Below, in pieces: positions 28,641 to 36,410 of a DNA stretch of 39,694 bases. The stretch lies in IMG/VR virus record IMGVR_UViG_3300020171_000013, positions 1 through 39,694 of that record. The stretch is one strand, 5' to 3'. The stretch's first letter is position 1. Each line of letters starts with the position of its first letter. The translations under genes were made by a program, and so were the position numbers. The DNA is from a virus. The notes beneath the pieces are model-generated. The model was not told where the DNA came from and did no database searches. It was given only the letters and a program-made list of their open reading frames with translations.

Positions 28641-31123
28641 TGGGTCATACAGCTAAACTCGTATGGGGCAAGCGGTCTCTCGATCTGAACAGCGGCGGCT
28701 ACCGGATAGCGCCCAACTTTGTGCCGCCGCAGTTGTCGCGGGATGTGTCATTCTCTGGCGTCTCGTTCTCTAACCGCTACGACGGTGCAACGGCGATTGA
28801 CACCAGCTTAAATGACCGCATTTTTAGTTTCGGCATTCACATCACCGGCAGTACCGAAGCCGAGATCCGCGCCCGCGTGGGACGCCTGCAAGCGTTTCTC
28901 AACCTGGCGCATGACGAGCAGCACCCCCTGTACTTATCGTGGCGCGGCAATAATGATTTTGCCTACGAGCCGTTATGGGGTCAGTGCGGGGCATCAATGC
29001 GCTACGTGGTCAAGACCGGCGCGGTTCAGCCGTCCAGCCGCTACGCTCAAAGCAACCTCCGCACAAAGGGCCTCCCCAACAACGCTGTAACCCTGACCGT
29101 TGGGCCTGCCGCATTGGGTGGTGAGCAGTTGACCGCGTTCGCGGCGGGCGGGGTCTACGAAGATAACATCGGTGCGACGGACGGTATGAGTAGGGGCGTC
29201 CTGGTGTGCCAGGCGATAACCAATAAATTCACCGTTCCTACATTTGAAACTTCCTCGTACCCCTGGGTTGCGTCAGCGGCGGGAATGGTAATAACGCGTA
29301 CCACTGAGCCAATCGAGAACGTCCTATTTGGTACGCACAGCCTATACCTGTACAACCAAGACGGCGCGTCTCAGTATGCGTATCGGTCTATCAATGTCGG
29401 CAACACCAACAACCACATGCTGAGCGCCTTTGTGCGGCGACCAGACGGGGCAGCGGTCACGAGCGCCGACTGTCAAATCTACTACGGTAGCGCAAAGACG
29501 ACGACTTTTCACCACTACCGGGGCGGCTGGTATCGAGCGCGCGCGTCTGAGCTTGGCGTCAATGCCGCCACCAGTACCGGGATTTTAGTCAAGGCCGGGC
29601 GCTCGGTTTACGTCGGGCAAATGCAAGTCGAGGAAGACGACCACGAATCCCCCGCCTGTTTTGGGGATTTGCTCGGCCACGCGTGGAGCGGCACAGCGCA
29701 CGGAAGCACCAGCACCCGCGCCGCCGGGCGGCTAACCCTGCCGACCGCGGCGGCGTCTTATGGCAATGTCGTTATGCCCAATCAGGGTACTATCCGGGCT
29801 GTCTGGCGCGCGCCATCAGACGCGGACGTATACCCCGAGGACGCTTATATTTTCGACGGCAGCGGGATAGCGGACGGATTTAGGGGATACTTTGACACGA
29901 GCGATGAGAAATTTACCTTTGTCTTGGGAGCAACGACAATTCAATCCGCGGTAACCACATTCGAGCAAAACGACCTGGTTGCACTCCATTTCGTCTGGTC
30001 TCCAACTGAGTTCCGCCTATACGTCAATGGCGCAAGCGCCGCCAATAGCGGCACGGTGGTGATACCGACGCTTGGGAGTAGTCTTTTTATCGGCTCGGAC
30101 AACACCCCTGCCAATCAAGCCAACGGCACGATTTACGGTTTCACGATCTACGATCAACCGATGGCCGCCGCCGATGTGCTGGCCGATTACACCAACCTGG
30201 CCCCAACCCTGACCGACGATTACCGGGTAGACTGGATACCCTACATTTGGAGCAAGGACGGTGACAACGAAACCGATCATTACTTCGACGCCACCCACGA
30301 TGATACCATTGTGGCGACCGGCATACCCGGCGACCTGCCAGCCGACACCATGATACGCGTGGATTTTGGTGACGACGGCAATAGCGCACTCGTCAACGTC
30401 AACGCGGTTGACCGGTATATACCGACTACCAACACTTTTATGGATATAAGCGGAACGGTCGTAGCCGGGGCGTTGGGCGGCGAAGTCCAACGCGCGGCAG
30501 TTACTACATCGGTTGTGTCGCTGCCGACTGTATCATATATCCAGTTTCAGTACACCACCAAAACCTACCATGACGCAATCCGCGATAAGCAACTATATAT
30601 ATTTTGTTCACTCGCCGATGCAGGTACGAATTTGCAAGCGCGCATCAATATGATATACGGAGGCGTTGACTTGGTTGGCGACTGGCAACCCATCACGGTT
30701 GACGCCACCCTACGGCAATTCCTCATTGGCCCGACGGTGATACCGCATGACTTTTTTAACAAAGTGCGCTGGTGGGAAAATAATGCCATTTACGCACGCG
30801 TTGACTTCAAGCGCACAACCGGCGGAGCGTCCAATCTCGATTTCGACTTTTACCGCATTCTGCCGGGCAAGACGGCCTATTTTGCAATCGCCGAATCTGA
30901 CACAGGTGGCGTCTACATTCATGGGCGCTACTGCTACGGACACCTGAGTGGTTACACCGCTAACGAGTTCCCTTCGATGGACGGGGATGTCATCGAGTTC
31001 GAGCCGAACAAATACAATCATATTGTCATGGAATTGGGCGCGAAGGGCGGCGCGATTGACCTGACGGACGCAATGGCGATTGCATACGCCTATGTGACTC
31101 CGCGCTGGTCGGTGATGGGGTAG
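28637..31123 (+). CDS. Tail-tip protein with LamG-like domain
   Basis: About 828 residues. The N-terminus resembles distal-tail proteins (RIAPNFVPPQLSRDVSFSG, RVGRLQAFLNLAHDEQ). The middle carries a concanavalin/LamG-like fold, roughly residues 380-530: IFDGSG, FTFVLGATTIQSAVTTF, RLYVNGASAAN, SLFIGSDNT, YGFTIYDQPMAAADVL. The remainder is beta-rich. It probably builds the tail tip and binds cell-surface sugars. Followed after 3 bases by the hub-like gene. Confidence 0.65.
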   Translation: MMGHTAKLVWGKRSLDLNSGGYRIAPNFVPPQLSRDVSFSGVSFSNRYDGATAIDTSLNDRIFSFGIHITGSTEAEIRARVGRLQAFLNLAHDEQHPLYLSWRGNNDFAYEPLWGQCGASMRYVVKTGAVQPSSRYAQSNLRTKGLPNNAVTLTVGPAALGGEQLTAFAAGGVYEDNIGATDGMSRGVLVCQAITNKFTVPTFETSSYPWVASAAGMVITRTTEPIENVLFGTHSLYLYNQDGASQYAYRSINVGNTNNHMLSAFVRRPDGAAVTSADCQIYYGSAKTTTFHHYRGGWYRARASELGVNAATSTGILVKAGRSVYVGQMQVEEDDHESPACFGDLLGHAWSGTAHGSTSTRAAGRLTLPTAAASYGNVVMPNQGTIRAVWRAPSDADVYPEDAYIFDGSGIADGFRGYFDTSDEKFTFVLGATTIQSAVTTFEQNDLVALHFVWSPTEFRLYVNGASAANSGTVVIPTLGSSLFIGSDNTPANQANGTIYGFTIYDQPMAAADVLADYTNLAPTLTDDYRVDWIPYIWSKDGDNETDHYFDATHDDTIVATGIPGDLPADTMIRVDFGDDGNSALVNVNAVDRYIPTTNTFMDISGTVVAGALGGEVQRAAVTTSVVSLPTVSYIQFQYTTKTYHDAIRDKQLYIFCSLADAGTNLQARINMIYGGVDLVGDWQPITVDATLRQFLIGPTVIPHDFFNKVRWWENNAIYARVDFKRTTGGASNLDFDFYRILPGKTAYFAIAESDTGGVYIHGRYCYGHLSGYTANEFPSMDGDVIEFEPNKYNHIVMELGAKGGAIDLTDAMAIAYAYVTPRWSVMG

Positions 31124-31126
31124 ACG

Positions 31127-33088
31127 ATGAATAATGATCTGACGATTGCGGTTTACACGTCTCTGACCACGCTGATACCTGACCCCAGCGGGGAGTTACT
31201 GCGGGCGACGGGTGTGCGCTTTCAGACAGGATACCCCGGCGGGCTCCACCTGTCGGCGTCGTTTTCTGTGCGGCGCAAAGTGGCAGAGTATTGGCGCGTC
31301 CAGGGCGCGCAGCGGCTTACCCTGTCCGCTGGCTTGACGATTGTTTGGGAGGGTGTCATTGACGACCTGGCGGAGGCCATAGCGCGCGGCGGCAGCGATG
31401 TCACGGTGACGGCGCGCGGCTGGTGGGGGTTTGTCTTGGAACAGCGGTCATGGCGCAAGCGGTGGGCTGACAACCGCCTGACAGAAGATGTCTGGGTGTG
31501 GCAAGAAGACATCGCCACCTATACCGCCGCAGAGTTGTGCGAGACCGACCGGAACAACCGTATCCGATTTACCCCCAGGGGCGAACAATGGGCAAGCGGG
31601 GCTTTTGCGGCGGTGCGCTACACCATGCCGACCGGGGAGACTATCAAGCGCGTGACCTGCAATTACGCTTTCAGCGAGCTGGCCGCCGTACATCCATCGG
31701 GGGTGATGTTCTATGACGACAGCGCCGCGACTTATACGGTTGTGGCAGACGGCGACAGCGTGACCCTGGATACCGCCGACTGGCTGTACATCTACGGCGA
31801 TGAGAGCGTGCTAAACGTGAGCGGCCTGGGCTTCGTGCTGTCGGCGCTCAACAATAACGCAGCGGTTGCAGATGTCGAAGTGTATGATGGCGCGTGGACG
31901 AATGTGGCGGCGCTCTCCGATGGCACGGACGCCGCCGGAGCTACGCTTGGGCAGTCGGGCAATATGGTCTTCACCGAGATCGAGAATTGCAACGAGACGA
32001 CCGTCAATGGCAAGAGCGGGCGCTTCCTGCGCCTGGGGGTATCGGCTACCCTGGACGCGGTGACGATTACGACCGTCTCATTTCTGTTCGCTCAGTCGTG
32101 GGAGTTGCGCCTGCGTGACACCATCGGCGGCGCCGACATTTGGAGCGTCACGGCGACCGGGAGCGGCAGCCAGGACAGCACGCTCGCCACCCCTCGCCAA
32201 TATCTTGAGCTGCAATTTATTAGCCGGGCAGCGCAATTAGGGATTAATAACGGCTCGGTCTACGGGCAGGTGTCAAGCGTGGTGGTGTACAGCGAGACCG
32301 GCAGTATCAACTCTACCGAGATCATAAAAGACATTCGCGCCAAGTTCACCGGGATAAACGCGGACGAGTCGAACATTGCTTCCAACACCCTCGACCTGAC
32401 ACCGTTCCTGACCGAGGGATGGGAGCGGGCATCAGACATCGCCAACCGCGCCGCGAGTTTTGGCGACAGCAGCGCCAATGCCTGGGCGGTGGGGTTTCTG
32501 ACCAGCGAGTATGCCAAAACTTTCGACGGCAAGGGGGTGTTGTTTTACGAGCAGCAGCCAGTTTTGACGGATTACGATTATGTAATCCGGCTCGATGAGC
32601 TGGTGACGCCTGTTCTGCTGCGCCGCGACAGCGGCAACATCTGGAATTGGATCGTCGTCGGCTACACCGACGCGCTCGGACGCCAACAGTACCTGACCCC
32701 CGATGATGACGCGTCACTGACGGATGCCACATCCGTATCAACCTATGGCCAGCGGGACTATGTACTCAGTTACGGCCAAATCACATCCACCGAGGCCGCC
32801 GACCTGGGGCAGCGGTTCCTGGCGCAATACAAAGACCCGAAGTACAGTTTTAGCGCGCCCTTGCTTGTGCGCGGAAACATCCGGGCAAAGGCCGGCAACC
32901 CTGTGCCAGCCTGCCGCATTCGAGCCGGGAAACGTATCAAGATCGAAAACTACCTGCGGGATCTGAGCGGGACGGGCTTGACCGCGCTCATCAGCATGAC
33001 CGACTACGACGCCGATACACAGACCTGCTCGATCACGCTGGGGCAGCCCGACAGCCTGGCGGTGAGACTGGCGCGGATGGGGAGATAG
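31127..33088 (+). CDS. Tail hub/baseplate-like protein, last gene of the late arc
   Basis: 653 residues. The first 110 residues (YPGGLHLSASFSVRRKVAEY, GLTIVWEGVIDDLAEAIA) and the last 150 (YGQITSTEAADLGQRFLAQY, GNIRAKAGNPVPACRIRAGK) look like the split hub domains of siphovirus tail tips; a beta-sandwich insert lies between. Function is inferred from position behind the tape measure and distal-tail-like gene. A bidirectional hairpin follows. Confidence 0.55.
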   Translation: MNNDLTIAVYTSLTTLIPDPSGELLRATGVRFQTGYPGGLHLSASFSVRRKVAEYWRVQGAQRLTLSAGLTIVWEGVIDDLAEAIARGGSDVTVTARGWWGFVLEQRSWRKRWADNRLTEDVWVWQEDIATYTAAELCETDRNNRIRFTPRGEQWASGAFAAVRYTMPTGETIKRVTCNYAFSELAAVHPSGVMFYDDSAATYTVVADGDSVTLDTADWLYIYGDESVLNVSGLGFVLSALNNNAAVADVEVYDGAWTNVAALSDGTDAAGATLGQSGNMVFTEIENCNETTVNGKSGRFLRLGVSATLDAVTITTVSFLFAQSWELRLRDTIGGADIWSVTATGSGSQDSTLATPRQYLELQFISRAAQLGINNGSVYGQVSSVVVYSETGSINSTEIIKDIRAKFTGINADESNIASNTLDLTPFLTEGWERASDIANRAASFGDSSANAWAVGFLTSEYAKTFDGKGVLFYEQQPVLTDYDYVIRLDELVTPVLLRRDSGNIWNWIVVGYTDALGRQQYLTPDDDASLTDATSVSTYGQRDYVLSYGQITSTEAADLGQRFLAQYKDPKYSFSAPLLVRGNIRAKAGNPVPACRIRAGKRIKIENYLRDLSGTGLTALISMTDYDADTQTCSITLGQPDSLAVRLARMGR

Positions 33089-33090
33089 TA

Positions 33091-33119
33091 TATAATCTGG
33101 ATTATACTAATCAGGATTA
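33091..33119. repeat. Two tandem AATC-NN-GATT palindromes
   Basis: TATAATCTGGATTATA (33091-33106) and TAATCAGGATTA (33108-33119), centres about 15 bp apart, directly after the last late gene. They could be a protein-binding site; TATAAT is also a potential -10. Function unknown. Confidence 0.6.
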
Positions 33120-33127
33120 TATAAAAC

Positions 33128-33157
33128 GCCGCGAACCTGATCTAACAGGCTCGCGGC
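33128..33157. terminator. Bidirectional hairpin between convergent genes
   Basis: GCCGCGA paired with TCGCGGC, plus four inner pairs (CCTG/CAGG) around ATCTAA; a short T-rich stretch follows on the plus strand and ATTTTAT-like sequence (TTTTATAT) on the minus strand. It sits exactly where rightward late genes meet the leftward arc. Confidence 0.75.
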
Positions 33158-33178
33158 TTGATTGTGGGGGAGTGGGGG

Positions 33179-33355
33179 TTAGATTTGGTTGTCCCAGAGA
33201 TCGGCGTCCCCGGCGCTCTCGAAGCACATAAAGGCTTTGGTGTCTTCGTCTCCGCTATCTACTTCGCGGACTGCGTCGGGCGTCCACCCGTATTCATGCA
33301 GGCAAATTTTGCAGGCTTTGGCTTCGCTGTTGGCTTCTACTGTTATCCGTTTCAT
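33179..33355 (-). CDS. Small acidic protein with cysteine pair, 58 aa
   Basis: GAAGGAG precedes ATG 33355. The product MKRITVEANSEAKACKICLH carries a CxxC and later MCFESAGDADLW. It resembles small early phage proteins but no family is recognised. Last gene of the leftward arc. Confidence 0.6.
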   Translation of the reverse strand: MKRITVEANSEAKACKICLHEYGWTPDAVREVDSGDEDTKAFMCFESAGDADLWDNQI

Positions 33356-33371
33356 TTTCGTTTCTCCTTCG

Positions 33372-33404
33372 TCTATGATTGTCCCCCGGTGGGGGGGTTG
33401 AGTT
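33372..33404. repeat. Direct repeat, copy 1
   Basis: TCTATGATTGT, a C-run, GGTGGGGG and TTGAGT recur at 33617-33646 with small indels. This copy encodes the C-terminal end of the 33373-33603 gene (on the minus strand) and carries a CCCC/GGGG hairpin. Confidence 0.75.
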
Positions 33405-33603
33405 TTAGCTTTGCGATCTGAGTCTCTAGTTCCGCAGCGGTTAGTTGCGCCGTGATACCCGCTGCCACCATGCGCGCGTATCCTCGGCGGGCTTCTTCGC
33501 CGGTGTAGTACTGAGCAACGGTATCCTCGTTGCCGTTGTCATCACGAATACGGAGATAGAGATAATTTCCGTAGAGAGACTTGCGTATCCTGAACGTCGT
33601 CAT
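33373..33603 (-). CDS. Small hypothetical protein, 76 aa
   Basis: ATG 33603 has AAGGA; the frame above it runs over the repeat and is not needed. The product begins MTTFRIRKSLYGNYLYLRI and later EEARRGYARMVAAGITAQL, a short beta sheet then helix. Not recognised. Its last codons lie in a sequence repeated just upstream, a sign of local duplication. Confidence 0.6.
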   Translation of the reverse strand: MTTFRIRKSLYGNYLYLRIRDDNGNEDTVAQYYTGEEARRGYARMVAAGITAQLTAAELETQIAKLKLNPPTGGQS

Positions 33604-33616
33604 CTCGGCTTTCCTT

Positions 33617-33646
33617 TCTATGATTGTACCCCGGTGGGGGTTGAGT
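33617..33646. repeat. Direct repeat, copy 2
   Basis: Intergenic copy of 33372-33404. Read on the minus strand it resembles the tail codons of the downstream gene, so it may be the remnant of a duplicated gene end. Confidence 0.75.
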
Positions 33647-33655
33647 ACTGCAAAC

Positions 33656-33892
33656 TCAAAGTGCGATTTGATAGACATTCTCAACTCTACTGCCATTTTC
33701 GTACCTGTAAACTATGCCGACCGTGTTTTTGTTGAATTTCCTTGCTTGCACTTCAAGCCTGGCCACTGCGGCCTTGATGCTGTGAAAAACGCTGGCCTTT
33801 GTGCTTCTGGGATAGATCGGGAGTTCCATCACGCTGCCGTTCACCGTCACTTTCAAAAAAGCCCTGAAAACTTGGTTGCCGTTTGTGTTCAT
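33656..33892 (-). CDS. Small hypothetical protein, 78 aa
   Basis: GGGAGATG precedes ATG 33892, 35 bases after the predicted start of promoter (d). Sequence: FRAFLKVTVNGSVMELPIYP, then KAAVARLEVQARKF and NTVGIVYRYENGS. Compact beta-helix-beta plan; no family recognised. Control by the CRP-like dyad suggests co-regulation with 6631-7173, 7293-7508 and the ASCH gene. Confidence 0.65.
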   Translation of the reverse strand: MNTNGNQVFRAFLKVTVNGSVMELPIYPRSTKASVFHSIKAAVARLEVQARKFNKNTVGIVYRYENGSRVENVYQIAL

Positions 33893-33933
33893 CGTTTCAT
33901 CTCCCGTTTGGTGTGTGTCTGTCTGATATATCT

Positions 33934-33976
33934 ATAATATCAGAAATCCCCCATTGCGTCATGTGTCATTTGTCAC
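33934..33976 (-). promoter_or_regulatory. Operator-bearing promoter (d) for 33656-33892
   Basis: Minus strand: -10 TATTAT (33939-33934), 17-base spacer, -35 ATGACG (33962-33957), then the dyad GTGACAAATGACAC (33976-33963) abutting the -35. Operator-to--10 spacing is 23 bases, identical to promoter (b). A further TGACAATT half-site lies about 31 bp upstream. Confidence 0.7.
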
Positions 33977-34035
33977 TATTTTCGTATTACAATTTATGAC
34001 AATTAGAACAAAGAACAAGCCCAGGCTCATCACGA

Positions 34036-34239
34036 TCAGGGCCGAACATCAGACTCGGCGTCCTTCTTCTGTTTCCCCAGAGCGACCGGTTCGCGCCCTG
34101 CCCTGGCGAGCAGGCGATTGACTATGGCCTGAAATGGAGATTCGATACTCCAGGCCGGAAGACTGGAATTAGAGTTCACGATAGACGCAACCTCGAGCGC
34201 CAGCGCCAGTTCCGCTTCAAGTTCCGTGTTCGGCGTCAT
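34036..34239 (-). CDS. Small hypothetical protein, 67 aa
   Basis: ATG 34239 follows one base after the stop of the next gene upstream. Helical, acidic first half (LEAELALALEVASIVNSN), then FQAIVNRLLARAGREP. Not recognised. The 140 bases below it hold promoter (d). Confidence 0.55.
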   Translation of the reverse strand: MTPNTELEAELALALEVASIVNSNSSLPAWSIESPFQAIVNRLLARAGREPVALGKQKKDAESDVRP

Positions 34240-34240
34240 T

Positions 34241-34411
34241 CTATCCGCTTGTGCGCAGGGTGTGGCGGAACTCTATTAGCGCGGCGGCTTCCCCGGAGTC
34301 CCACAACTTACCGGTCATCCACTCGATTACCTTTTCGGGTATCGCAGAGCAAACTTCGGCCAGGATGTCTACCGCGCTGTTTATCAAGACCATTTCCGTT
34401 TTAGTTGGCAT
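34241..34411 (-). CDS. Small hypothetical protein, 56 aa
   Basis: AAAGGAAAG precedes ATG 34411, and the TAG at 34243-34241 almost touches the next ATG. The product has a helical centre (INSAVDILAEVCSAIPEKVI) and EFRHTLRTSG at the end. No family recognised; GC-rich third positions and spacing support it. Confidence 0.6.
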   Translation of the reverse strand: MPTKTEMVLINSAVDILAEVCSAIPEKVIEWMTGKLWDSGEAAALIEFRHTLRTSG

Positions 34412-34425
34412 TGCTTTCCTTTCAA

Positions 34426-34446
34426 CTATTCGATATTCTCGAATAG
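34426..34446. repeat. 21-bp palindrome between genes
   Basis: CTATTCGA-TATTC-TCGAATAG, perfect 8-base arms, just after the HTH/zinc gene and before the 56-residue gene. It could be a binding site for that HTH protein or a short hairpin. Confidence 0.65.
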
Positions 34447-34450
34447 CTCA

Positions 34451-34783
34451 CTACGTCCATTCGATTACCCATTCCTTTCTGATCCAATCTTGCAGCCTTT
34501 CGAACCACCCCTCCCCGTCGCGCCAGCTTACGACTGGTTTGCGGTTGGCGGTGCAGCGTTGAGGGATGTGCGCTTCACCGCACTTGCGGCAGACAGGGAC
34601 GAGGACGAGGGCGGGGAGACCCAAAATATACCGAATGTGCGCGTCCCTCGGTTCGTATCCTTCGACCGCAATGCGCCAGGCCATACCCGATGTGATGTGA
34701 AACTCAGCAGCCACCACGCGCCAATTATGCACCCGTTCATACGCACTTGATAAGCCTACCCGTAATCGTCCTAAATCGCTCAC
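34451..34783 (-). CDS. HTH DNA-binding protein with zinc site
   Basis: 110 residues. An N-terminal helix-turn-helix (NWRVVAAEFHITSGMAWRIA, then EGYEP) is followed by PVCRKCGEAHIPQRC, a likely zinc knuckle, and a Trp-rich basic C-terminus. It looks like a small phage regulator or DNA-binding accessory and is the best regulator candidate on this side. The leader upstream holds an 11-bp inverted repeat. Confidence 0.65.
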   Translation of the reverse strand: MSDLGRLRVGLSSAYERVHNWRVVAAEFHITSGMAWRIAVEGYEPRDAHIRYILGLPALVLVPVCRKCGEAHIPQRCTANRKPVVSWRDGEGWFERLQDWIRKEWVIEWT

Positions 34784-34794
34784 CGCTGCTCCTG

Positions 34795-34823
34795 TAGCCT
34801 TGTTATTTGGCGTAACAAGGCTA
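34795..34823. repeat. 11-bp inverted repeat in the leader of the HTH gene
   Basis: TAGCCTTGTTA, 7-base loop, TAACAAGGCTA. In the minus-strand mRNA it lies about 12 bases before the ATG at 34783 and next to its ribosome site, so it could modulate translation or bind a regulator. Confidence 0.7.
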
Positions 34824-34862
34824 TATTTCTCATGTGGTCAATATGACCTGGGGGCGGAATTG

Positions 34863-35063
34863 TCATCCTGCTATCTCCTCTTCTTGCGCAGGCGGTTGAC
34901 CATCGTCGGATTCGTCAATCCCAAACAGATCATCCGCGCTAATCCACTCATCGCATTCACCGCGCTTGGGGCCGCCGATGTATGGATTCTGGCAAACCAA
35001 GCAATCAGAGTGCATTTCTTCGCCGCGATACACGCAGCCTGCGCAAACAGTTGGATAAGTCAT
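34863..35063 (-). CDS. Small cysteine-rich protein, 66 aa
   Basis: ATGA-coupled to the upstream cassette-like ORF; AAGGAGGAAG precedes the ATG. Six cysteines in CAGCVYRGEEMHSDCLVCQN and GECDEW suggest zinc binding; the tail is acidic. Not recognised. Confidence 0.6.
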   Translation of the reverse strand: MTYPTVCAGCVYRGEEMHSDCLVCQNPYIGGPKRGECDEWISADDLFGIDESDDGQPPAQEEEIAG

Positions 35064-35251
35064 GCTTCCTCCTTGAGCGCCCCCGTCGCCTGCATTTGTG
35101 GGTTAGGTTGCGCCGGTGTGATTTTGTAAATCATTCCTAATCCATGCCGCTTGCCCTTGCCGATTTTTAGGCTTTGTGCGCGCTCGGCGCTGATTGGCTC
35201 AATGTCGCTCCCGATCAGAAACCACCTATCTCCCGTTTTTATCAAGATCAT
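35060..35251 (-). CDS. Cassette-like small protein, 63 aa
   Basis: ATG 35251 lies directly after the GTTAGGT that ends the upstream attC-like site, the usual place for an integron-cassette start codon. The product begins MILIKTGDRWFLIGSDIEPI and ends in AQPNPQMQATG, where the DNA holds ACCTAAC (35108-35102), a possible half attC. Function unknown. The frame is coupled by ATGA to the cysteine-rich gene. Confidence 0.6.
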   Translation of the reverse strand: MILIKTGDRWFLIGSDIEPISAERAQSLKIGKGKRHGLGMIYKITPAQPNPQMQATGALKEEA

Positions 35252-35256
35252 ATAGC

Positions 35257-35363
35257 ACCTAACGGCTGGCGTTAGTGGCGTGATGCCGCACACTCACTAC
35301 ACCACACGAATTTATTATGTTTTCGACCACACGGCATCACGTCCGCCGCACGCTGTGTTAGGC
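35257..35363 (-). repeat. attC-like recombination site (107 bp)
   Basis: Minus strand: starts GCCTAAC (RYYYAAC) and ends GTTAGGT (GTTRRRY), the integron core-site consensus. Inside, GCGT/ACGC and CGTGATGCCG/CGGCATCACG pair in register with unpaired bases on one side, as in folded attC sites. The length is within the known attC range. Confidence 0.65.
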
Positions 35364-35526
35364 GCACCCCTGCGGGGATGTAACGATAATTCGTGCCTTC
35401 TTCTGATTTGTTGAAATAAGACCAACGACGATATTCGTCATAAAAATAAACTTCTCCATCGGTTTCTTCCACAACGCGGAAGATTTCGCCATTCTTCAAA
35501 TCTTCAATCTGAGCGTGTTTTGCCAT
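35272..35526 (-). CDS. Integron-cassette-like ORF, 84 aa
   Basis: ATG 35526 stands 7 bases after GTTAGGC (35539-35533), and the ORF runs into the attC-like site. The first 50 residues (IEDLKNGEIFRVVEETDGEV, FYDEYRRWSYFNKSEEGTNY) look like a compact beta-sheet protein. The last 30 are translation through the recombination site (RLTQRAADV). The DNA is visibly richer in A+T than the neighbours. Function unknown; signs of transfer are strong. Confidence 0.65.
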   Translation of the reverse strand: MAKHAQIEDLKNGEIFRVVEETDGEVYFYDEYRRWSYFNKSEEGTNYRYIPAGVRLTQRAADVMPCGRKHNKFVWCSECAASRH

Positions 35527-35532
35527 GTGTGC

Positions 35533-35539
35533 GCCTAAC
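35533..35539 (-). repeat. Upstream cassette boundary core site GTTAGGC
   Basis: Seven bases fitting GTTRRRY. GTTAGGCGC here is the exact reverse complement of GCGCCTAAC at 35365-35357, so the cassette between is framed as after site-specific insertion. Confidence 0.55.
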
Positions 35540-35607
35540 TAGATTTAAACTGAGAATGTATATCGTCCGACAGAACGGTTTTACAGGGCGAAACACTGTT
35601 TGCCCCG

Positions 35608-36201
35608 TCATCCCGCCAGCCCCCTTAGCGCCTCGATTGCGCCCTCCCGATCATCCATCACCGGCGGGCTGCCGGGGTTTCCCTTGCGAACAAAGCCGAG
35701 CCTGTCAAGGTAGTTGACTACCGCCGCAGTCTGAGCCTTCTTGCCCTTCATGTCCCTGACCGGGGTCATCAGTTCGCCGTCTTTGTATAGGGCGACGTAT
35801 CGGAACGCTGCGGCGATGTCCACCAGCACCCCGTCAATTTCAACTTTGCCGCCACCGCTCTTTTCGGGCAGGCTACCTCCTGACAGTACCGCCAGAAAAG
35901 CGCGCGTGCTATCCGTCCGCAGAGAAGGCATTGCCTGAGCCAGCCGGGTAACTGCGTCGAGTTTCTGTTCATAAGTTTTGGCGTCAACCGTCTTGGCGTA
36001 GGCAATCGCCATGATGACAAACACCACGAGCGCCAGCCACGCAAACACAAATCCCGCCCAGGCGAATCCGTTCTGCTCCACGTCCCACCACATGCCGCCG
36101 GGGTTAGGTTTGCGGGCGACAAAAAACGTACCCGCGCCGAGTGCAACCATCGCCGCGACGAACAGAAGAATTATCGGGTAGGAGGATTGCTGGTTATCCA
36201 T
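35608..36201 (-). CDS. Membrane protein with cytoplasmic domain, 197 aa
   Basis: Two N-terminal hydrophobic segments (about 8-28 and 46-68) are followed by a soluble part with TYEQKLDAVTRLAQAMPSLR and a C-terminal HTH-like stretch (KAQTAAVVNYLDRLGFVRKG). No family recognised. The ATG overlaps the end of the upstream gene. Perhaps a membrane-tethered regulator or exclusion protein; that is only a guess. Confidence 0.65.
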   Translation of the reverse strand: MDNQQSSYPIILLFVAAMVALGAGTFFVARKPNPGGMWWDVEQNGFAWAGFVFAWLALVVFVIMAIAYAKTVDAKTYEQKLDAVTRLAQAMPSLRTDSTRAFLAVLSGGSLPEKSGGGKVEIDGVLVDIAAAFRYVALYKDGELMTPVRDMKGKKAQTAAVVNYLDRLGFVRKGNPGSPPVMDDREGAIEALRGLAG

Positions 36202-36406
36202 GCGCTATGTTCTGGAATTGCTCGATGTACGCTTCTCTGATGATCTCGGCCAATTTGATTTTCGTCTCATCTGGGAGATTGTCGCAAGAAAACGACATCA
36301 GGCCGACGTTCGTCGCCCTGGCCCCTATAGGCTTCCCGTTTTCTTCCTTCCATCGAGAAGCTATAAAAGTAACGCCAACTAGCTTGATCTCAGCATTCAT
36401 ATTCAT
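36194..36406 (-). CDS. Small hypothetical protein, 70 aa
   Basis: ATG 36406 (4 bases after the previous stop) is preferred to the longer overlapping frame. Product: IKLVGVTFIASRWKEENGKP, then DETKIKLAEIIREAYIEQF. Beta strand followed by a helix. Not recognised. Confidence 0.55.
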   Translation of the reverse strand: MNMNAEIKLVGVTFIASRWKEENGKPIGARATNVGLMSFSCDNLPDETKIKLAEIIREAYIEQFQNIAHG

Positions 36407-36410
36407 CTCG

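Noticed and set aside
33158-33421. An 87-codon plus-strand frame
   Set aside because: It is the shadow of the 58-residue minus-strand gene, which has a strong ribosome site and a CxxC motif.
33960-34028. A 23-codon hydrophobic frame over promoter (d)
   Set aside because: No ribosome site, and it overlaps the operator and -35 box.
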